Of a stretch of DNA of 64,000 nucleotides, positions 60,213 to 64,000 are shown piece by piece. The notes beneath the pieces were generated by a model. The model saw only the letters and a list, made by a program, of their open reading frames with translations. It was not told the DNA's origin and made no database searches. Origin of the DNA: Anderseniella sp964390445 (GTDB lineage: Bacteria; Pseudomonadota; Alphaproteobacteria; Rhizobiales; Aestuariivirgaceae); the NCBI GenBank assembly GCA_964390445.1, contig CAYMJJ010000005.1:1-64000 (forward strand), in the 5' to 3' direction. Each line of letters begins with the position of its first letter. Position 1 is the first letter of the stretch. The translations under genes were made by a program, and so were the position numbers.

Positions 60213-61094
60213 TCAGGGGCGCTGCTTGTCGCGTGCCCTGATCTCGTCCCAGATTGCATCCATGTCTTCCAGTGTGGCTGCCTGAAGGGTGCTGCCGCGC
60301 ACTTCAAGTTCTTGCTCTACATAATTGAACCGGCGCGAGAATTTGGCATTTGCAGACCGCAGGCAAGCTTCTGCGTCCAGGCCCATGTGACGGCCCAGGT
60401 TGACCATCACGAAGAGCAGGTCGCCGAACTCTTCAGCCTGCTTTTCCGCAGGCAGCATGGCCCGGGCCTCAGCCAGTTCGCCGGCTTCCTCGACAATCTT
60501 TTCGACCACGTTCGCGATATCGGGCCAGTCAAACCCCACTTTCGCCGCGCGCGACTGCAGCTTCTGGGCACGCGCCAGCGCGGGCAGGGCCAATGGAATG
60601 CCGTCGAGGTGATGGGTGTGCTGCTTGGCGGTGCCTTTACGTTCCTCGGCCTTGATGCGCTCCCAGAAGCCCTTGGCCACACCGGCTGAGCGTGCGGCAT
60701 CATCACCGAACACGTGCGGATGGCGGCGCACCATCTTGGTGTTGATTGCCTCGACGACGTCCTCGAAGGTGAATGCATCGGCCTCGCGGGCCATCTGCGC
60801 GTGATAGACCACCTGCAACAGCAGGTCGCCAAGTTCCTCGCACAGGTCGCCCATGTCGCCACGCTCGATGGCGTCGGCCACTTCGTAGGCTTCTTCCAGC
60901 GTATAGGGCGCTATGGACGTGAAATCCTGCTCAAGATCCCAGGGACACCCGGTCACCGGCGTGCGCAGCGCCGCCATGATGGCGAGCAGGGTGGTGATAT
61001 CGCGCTTCGGCAGGGTTTCCGGGCGAGTCGTGTCTATTTTTCCGGTGCTCTGGGCGTTTCCTTCAGGTGATCCGCCTTTATCCATACCTTGCAT
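60213..61094 (-). CDS. mazG: Nucleoside triphosphate pyrophosphohydrolase MazG
   Basis: MazG hydrolyses noncanonical nucleoside triphosphates to monophosphates and pyrophosphate. The 293-residue protein has the tandem MazG domains: ALRTPVTGCPWDLEQDFTSIAPYTLEEAYEVADAIE and ELGDLLLQVVYHAQMA in the first, VGFDWPDIANVVEKIVEEAGELAEA and EEFGDLLFVMVNLGRHMGLD in the second, with the EExxE metal sites. The start is uncertain: ATG 61094 (or 61085) overlaps the 3' end of the upstream cupin gene by up to 61 bases, and the first 25 residues are low-complexity. It is convergent with hflX; the two stops abut. Confidence 0.95.
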   Translation of the reverse strand: MQGMDKGGSPEGNAQSTGKIDTTRPETLPKRDITTLLAIMAALRTPVTGCPWDLEQDFTSIAPYTLEEAYEVADAIERGDMGDLCEELGDLLLQVVYHAQMAREADAFTFEDVVEAINTKMVRRHPHVFGDDAARSAGVAKGFWERIKAEERKGTAKQHTHHLDGIPLALPALARAQKLQSRAAKVGFDWPDIANVVEKIVEEAGELAEARAMLPAEKQAEEFGDLLFVMVNLGRHMGLDAEACLRSANAKFSRRFNYVEQELEVRGSTLQAATLEDMDAIWDEIRARDKQRP

Positions 61095-61714
61095 CCCTTG
61101 CTGCCTGCAGTGGCTTTCAGGCTAGCACCGCAGGGCAGCCGGAGCCATGACTGCGGCTCGAAGGTTTCGCCATTTTCCACGAAGCCGCCTTCGAGTACGA
61201 AAACCTCGATCCCACCTGGCACAGCCAGGTTGATTTGTGCCTCGGGCGCCCATTCTTCCAGTCGCACATCCTCGCGCCCGTCATGGAACAGCGGCATGAC
61301 GGTAACGCCGGGCCGCTTCGGATCGGGCAGGCCGCGCATCTTGTTGGTGTCGATGCGCACGTGCGTCCTGTCGGCCATGTCGAACTGCCACAGCTTTACC
61401 AGGATGGTGCAACCGGGCGCCGAACCTGGCGTATGGCTCGATTCGGGCGGGTTGCGAATGTAGCTGCCGGCGGGAAAGTCGCCATGCTCATCCGAGAACA
61501 CGCCGTCGAGCACCAGGAACTCTTCGCCACCAGTATGGACGTGCGGCGAAAAATGGCTGTCAGGCGCATAGCGTACGATGGATGTGGCGCGGGCCACCTC
61601 ATCACCGATGCGGTCCAGCATGCGCCGGTCAACGCCCGGCATGGGAGACGCAACCCAGTCGATACGGCCAGCATGGACGGCGACTCGCTTGTCGAAATCG
61701 GCGTTCAGTTGCAT
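61034..61714 (-). CDS. ChrR-like double cupin protein
   Basis: A 226-residue protein with two cupin domains like the ChrR anti-sigma-factor cupin (Cupin_7). The first has the metal-binding motif HFSPHVHTGGEEFLVLDGVFSDEHGDFPAGSYIRNPPESSHTP, and the second, GIEVFVLEGGFVENGETFEPQSWLRLP, lacks most of the His residues. It has no N-terminal anti-sigma zinc domain, so it is not a complete ChrR; it may be an enzyme or a metal/ligand-binding protein. AGGAGG precedes ATG 61714. A striking 16-base palindrome lies 38 bases upstream. Its 3' end overlaps mazG. Confidence 0.85.
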   Translation of the reverse strand: MQLNADFDKRVAVHAGRIDWVASPMPGVDRRMLDRIGDEVARATSIVRYAPDSHFSPHVHTGGEEFLVLDGVFSDEHGDFPAGSYIRNPPESSHTPGSAPGCTILVKLWQFDMADRTHVRIDTNKMRGLPDPKRPGVTVMPLFHDGREDVRLEEWAPEAQINLAVPGGIEVFVLEGGFVENGETFEPQSWLRLPCGASLKATAGSKGCKVWIKADHLKETPRAPEK

Positions 61715-61751
61715 CGGTGGGGGCCTCCTGTCATGTCATGCAGATAATTCG

Positions 61752-61767
61752 CATAATATATATTATG
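61752..61767. promoter_or_regulatory. 16-base AT-only-core palindrome upstream of the cupin gene
   Basis: CATAATATATATTATG is a perfect palindrome in an AT-rich island (about 61745-61790) of an otherwise GC-rich window. It lies 38 bases upstream of the minus-strand cupin start, in promoter position, and a second partial copy (AATATTATT) lies next to it at 61769-61777. It looks like an operator for a dimeric regulator. Confidence 0.5.
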
Positions 61768-61819
61768 GAATATTATTGATGGTGCTTTTGGCAGAATACC
61801 GCGTGATTGGCCGGCCTGG

Positions 61820-62620
61820 CTACTCCTCGATGGTCACAACCATGCCATCGTGCGCTGGCACGACGTTGTCCGGCAACTGATTGCGCAGAGTCTGATAGTC
61901 CAGGTCAACGTGCATGTTGGTCAGGATGGCGCGCCGTGGCTGCATCCGCGCAATCCACGCAAGCGCATCCTCAAGGTTGAAGTGGCTCGGATGCGGCGTG
62001 GTGCGCAGCGCATCGATAATCCACACGTCGAGGTTTTCCAGGTGCTTCAGCTTGTCATCGGGTATCAGCTTGACGTCCGGCGTGTATGCCACGCCAGCCC
62101 AGCGAAAGCCCAGCGCATCGATGTCGCCATGATTGACGCTGAATGCCATGGCCTCGATCGCACCGGCCGCACCGGTGGTCGATACGGTCTGGCCATCCAC
62201 GATGGAGTTCATCACCAGGATCGGCGGATAGGACGAGCCCGGCGGCGTCATGAAGCAATAGCTGAACCGCGTCATCAGCATCTCCGCCGTCGCGTGGTCG
62301 GCCCACACTTGCACGCGCTCGCGCATGTTGATGGCCACCTGGCGCAGATCGTCGATGCCGTGGGTGTGGTCGGCATGTTCATGGGTATACCAGACGCCGT
62401 CCAGCGTGCCGGCGTTGACGCTGTTGAGCTGTGCGACGAGATCCGGCGAGGTGTCGACGAGCACACGGGTGAGGGCGTCCCCTTCCCGCCTTTGCAAGAT
62501 CACCGAACAACGCTTGCGCAGGTTGCGAGGCTCGTCCGGGTCGCAATTGCCCCAGTTGTTGCCGATGCGCGGCACACCGCCCGAAGAGCCACAGCCCAGT
62601 ATGGTCAGTGTAAGGCTCAT
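61820..62620 (-). CDS. PhnP-like metallo-beta-lactamase-fold hydrolase
   Basis: A 266-residue MBL-fold phosphodiesterase of the PhnP/lipoyltransferase-linked group. The N-terminus MSLTLTILGCGSSGGVPRIGNNWGNCDPDEPRNLRKRCSVIL is the family hallmark, the metal motif is THEHADHTHGIDDLR (HxHxDH), and later metal-binding His occur in NHGD and NMHVDLDY. It lies directly after tatD and overlaps it (ATGA), so the chain metG-tatD-MBL is cotranscribed, as in many alphaproteobacteria. The substrate is unknown; PhnP itself cleaves cyclic ribose phosphates, and no phn genes are nearby. Confidence 0.93.
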   Translation of the reverse strand: MSLTLTILGCGSSGGVPRIGNNWGNCDPDEPRNLRKRCSVILQRREGDALTRVLVDTSPDLVAQLNSVNAGTLDGVWYTHEHADHTHGIDDLRQVAINMRERVQVWADHATAEMLMTRFSYCFMTPPGSSYPPILVMNSIVDGQTVSTTGAAGAIEAMAFSVNHGDIDALGFRWAGVAYTPDVKLIPDDKLKHLENLDVWIIDALRTTPHPSHFNLEDALAWIARMQPRRAILTNMHVDLDYQTLRNQLPDNVVPAHDGMVVTIEE

Positions 62621-63447
62621 GCGGCAGCCTCGCCATAGATCGCCGGCCGTTCCACCTTGGAAAACAGCCGGAAGAAGTTGTCCGAGGTGACGCGCGCCAT
62701 CTCCTCGACGCTGACACCCTTCACTTCCGCCAGCTTCGCCAGCGTGTGCGCGGTAAACGCGGGTTCATTGCTCTTGCCCCGGTGCGGCATTGGCGCCAGG
62801 TACGGCGCATCGGTTTCCACCAGCATGCGGTCCAGCGGGCAGGCGCGCGCTGCCTCGCGGATGGTTTCGGCACTGTTGAAGGTCAGGATGCCGGAAAAAG
62901 ACATGTAGCAGCCTGCCTCAAGTCCGCGGGTTGCCAGTTCCATGCCCGACGAGAAGCAGTGCAGCAGGGGCTTGAACGCCCCCTTCCCCATCTCGTCTTC
63001 AATGATTTCCGCTGTGTCAGTCTCGGCGGAGCGTGAATGAATTACCAGCGGCAGGCCGGTCGCGCGCGCAGCCGCAATGTGGGTGCGAAAGCCTTGCGCC
63101 TGCGCCTCGCGCGGGGAGTTGTCGTAGTGGTAATCCAGTCCGGCTTCGCCAATCCCGACGCATTTCGGGTGCGTGGCCAGTTGCGACAGTTGCTCAGCCG
63201 TAACGTCGAGTTCTTCGTCCGCGTTGTGCGGATGGGTGCCGACCGTGAACCAGACTTCCTCGTGGCGCTCGGCGAAGTCGCGTAGCACGTCAAACCGCTT
63301 TACCCGCGTGGAGATCGTCACCATCAGGTGCACCCCGGCGGCATGCGCGCGCGCGATCACGCCATTGATATCGCCGGCCAGTACATCAAAATCGAGATGG
63401 CAGTGGCTGTCGACTATGGCGGGTGTGTTCACGAACGGCTCCTGCAT
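62617..63447 (-). CDS. tatD: TatD family metal-dependent hydrolase
   Basis: A 276-residue TatD-type hydrolase, a metal-dependent nuclease of the amidohydrolase superfamily. It shows the metal-binding HCHLDFD near the N-terminus, VWFTVGTHPHNADE, CVGIGEAGLDYHYD with the Glu ligand, VIHSRSAETDT, LLHCFSSGMELA and LVETDAPYLAPMPHRGKSNEPA near the C-terminus. E. coli TatD has 3'-5' DNase activity. It is between metG (5 bases) and the PhnP-like gene (ATGA overlap), and is often annotated with metG in this order. Confidence 0.96.
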   Translation of the reverse strand: MQEPFVNTPAIVDSHCHLDFDVLAGDINGVIARAHAAGVHLMVTISTRVKRFDVLRDFAERHEEVWFTVGTHPHNADEELDVTAEQLSQLATHPKCVGIGEAGLDYHYDNSPREAQAQGFRTHIAAARATGLPLVIHSRSAETDTAEIIEDEMGKGAFKPLLHCFSSGMELATRGLEAGCYMSFSGILTFNSAETIREAARACPLDRMLVETDAPYLAPMPHRGKSNEPAFTAHTLAKLAEVKGVSVEEMARVTSDNFFRLFSKVERPAIYGEAAA

Positions 63448-63452
63448 GCCCG

Positions 63453-64000
63453 TCAGCTTGCGGGTTCCGGTTCGACATAACGTGGAAACACGCCTTGAGG
63501 TTGCGGCAGTAGCGTGCCGGGTACAAGTGCAGCCTCAGTTACGCGAAACTGCCGCTTGCCTTCTTCCACGTTCAAAAGGTCGAGCAGCTTGCCCGCCCCG
63601 TCCGGGATGAACGGTTGCGCGGCCACCGCCACCACGCGGATCACTTCCGCCGTGGTATACAGCACCGTGTTCATGCGCTCAGGGTCGGTCTTCTTCAACG
63701 CCCACGGTTCCTGGCCGGCGAAGTAGCGGTTGGCGTCTGCCACCACCTTCCAGATGATCTCCAGCGCCTTGTGCAGGCGGAACTGGTTCATCTCCTCACG
63801 CGCACCATCAAGGATGGCATAGGCAGCATCGAGGATTTCCTGGTCGTCAGTGCTGAACGCTCCGAATGCCGGCACCTTGCCATCACAGTTCTTGGCGATC
63901 ATCGACAGCGAGCGCTGCGCAAGGTTGCCGAGGTCGTTGGCAAGGTCTGCGTTGACGCGGTTGACGATGGCCTCGTGGCTGTAGTTGCCGTCCTGGCCGA
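63453..64000 (-). CDS. metG: Methionyl-tRNA synthetase (5'-truncated by window edge)
   Basis: The 3' end of metG, which charges tRNA-Met. The gene continues beyond base 64000, so the Rossmann catalytic domain (HIGH and KMSKS motifs) is out of view. The visible part includes the anticodon-binding domain: NRVNADLANDLGNLAQRSLSMI, NQFRLHKALEIIWKVVADANRYFAGQEPWALKK, VIRVVAVAAQPFIPDGAGKLLDLL. Its C-terminus (VFPRYVEPEPAS) lacks the tRNA-binding Trbp111-like extension found in enteric MetG. It heads an operon with tatD and the PhnP-like gene. Confidence 0.97.
   Translation of the reverse strand, partial: GQDGNYSHEAIVNRVNADLANDLGNLAQRSLSMIAKNCDGKVPAFGAFSTDDQEILDAAYAILDGAREEMNQFRLHKALEIIWKVVADANRYFAGQEPWALKKTDPERMNTVLYTTAEVIRVVAVAAQPFIPDGAGKLLDLLNVEEGKRQFRVTEAALVPGTLLPQPQGVFPRYVEPEPAS

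Noticed and set aside
1..64000. CRISPR arrays, rRNA genes, prophage or integrative elements
   Set aside because: No regularly spaced repeats, rRNA-like sequence, integrase or phage structural gene was seen; the tRNA-Lys is not flanked by an integrase.

Overview
This is a GC-rich alphaproteobacterial chromosome segment, most like the Hyphomicrobiales (Rhizobiales) and their marine relatives. The reasons are the gene order gyrA ... coaD-ppi-ppi-queA-tgt, the block dusB-ntrB-ntrC-ntrY-ntrX-trkA-hfq-hflX-mazG, fused ispDF, a FixK/FnrN-type regulator with an N-terminal FeS motif, an Irr-type iron control element, and an ScfR-type regulator. Nearly everything is chromosomal core or core-adjacent. 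I see no CRISPR array, no rRNA, no prophage and no intact transposase. No gap between genes exceeds about 220 bases.

Layout: 0-11 kb holds the 3' part of gyrA, a DUF1643 gene, two LysE/RhtB exporters, coaD, two cyclophilins, a small secreted protein, queA-tgt, a fatty acid desaturase and an unusual CoxG-domain protein with a histone H1-like tail and a membrane anchor. 11-19.6 kb holds a type I secretion ABC transporter with its HlyD adaptor, tRNA-Lys(TTT), an FNR-type regulator with a second one-component regulator, a small secreted Cys protein, an ScfR regulator and a divergent serine-glyoxylate-type aminotransferase. 19.6-29.7 kb holds a GMC oxidoreductase, ferric iron uptake genes fbpAB, glmU-glmS, a TPR-SPOR protein, a MITE-like element and a DUF454 gene. 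29.7-37 kb holds a DUF502 gene, recG, sdhE and mfd. 36.8-44.3 kb holds a coupled operon (solute-binding protein, acyl-CoA synthetase, DsbA-like), hspQ, a malyl-CoA lyase divergent from a CoA-transferase, and a rhodanese. 44.3-49.2 kb holds a UbiH-type hydroxylase, a GST, a BON-LysM protein, yccF, cinA and ispDF. 49.4-60.2 kb holds dusB-ntrBC, ntrYX, trkA, hfq and hflX. 60.2-64 kb (minus strand) holds mazG, a ChrR-like cupin, a PhnP-like hydrolase, tatD and the 3' end of metG.

Functional themes: nitrogen sensing (dusB-ntrBC and ntrYX, with hfq nearby), C2/C3 carbon metabolism (glyoxylate aminotransferase, malyl-CoA lyase, CoA-transferase, acyl-CoA synthetase, ScfR), iron uptake, queuosine tRNA modification, and cell-envelope supply (glmU, glmS, SPOR, LysM).

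The best leads are: (1) a tgt gene in which all four zinc ligands of the family are replaced together; (2) a 179-bp MITE-like element inserted exactly in the TA shared by the stop codons of two convergent genes, leaving both proteins unchanged; (3) a CoxG/SRPBCC domain fused to a Lys/Ala-rich histone-like tail and a C-terminal membrane anchor; (4) a malyl-CoA lyase that, from memory, resembles the Chloroflexus trifunctional type rather than the usual alphaproteobacterial Mcl1; and (5) several undescribed palindromic control sites. I did not find a clearly new defence or secretion system.
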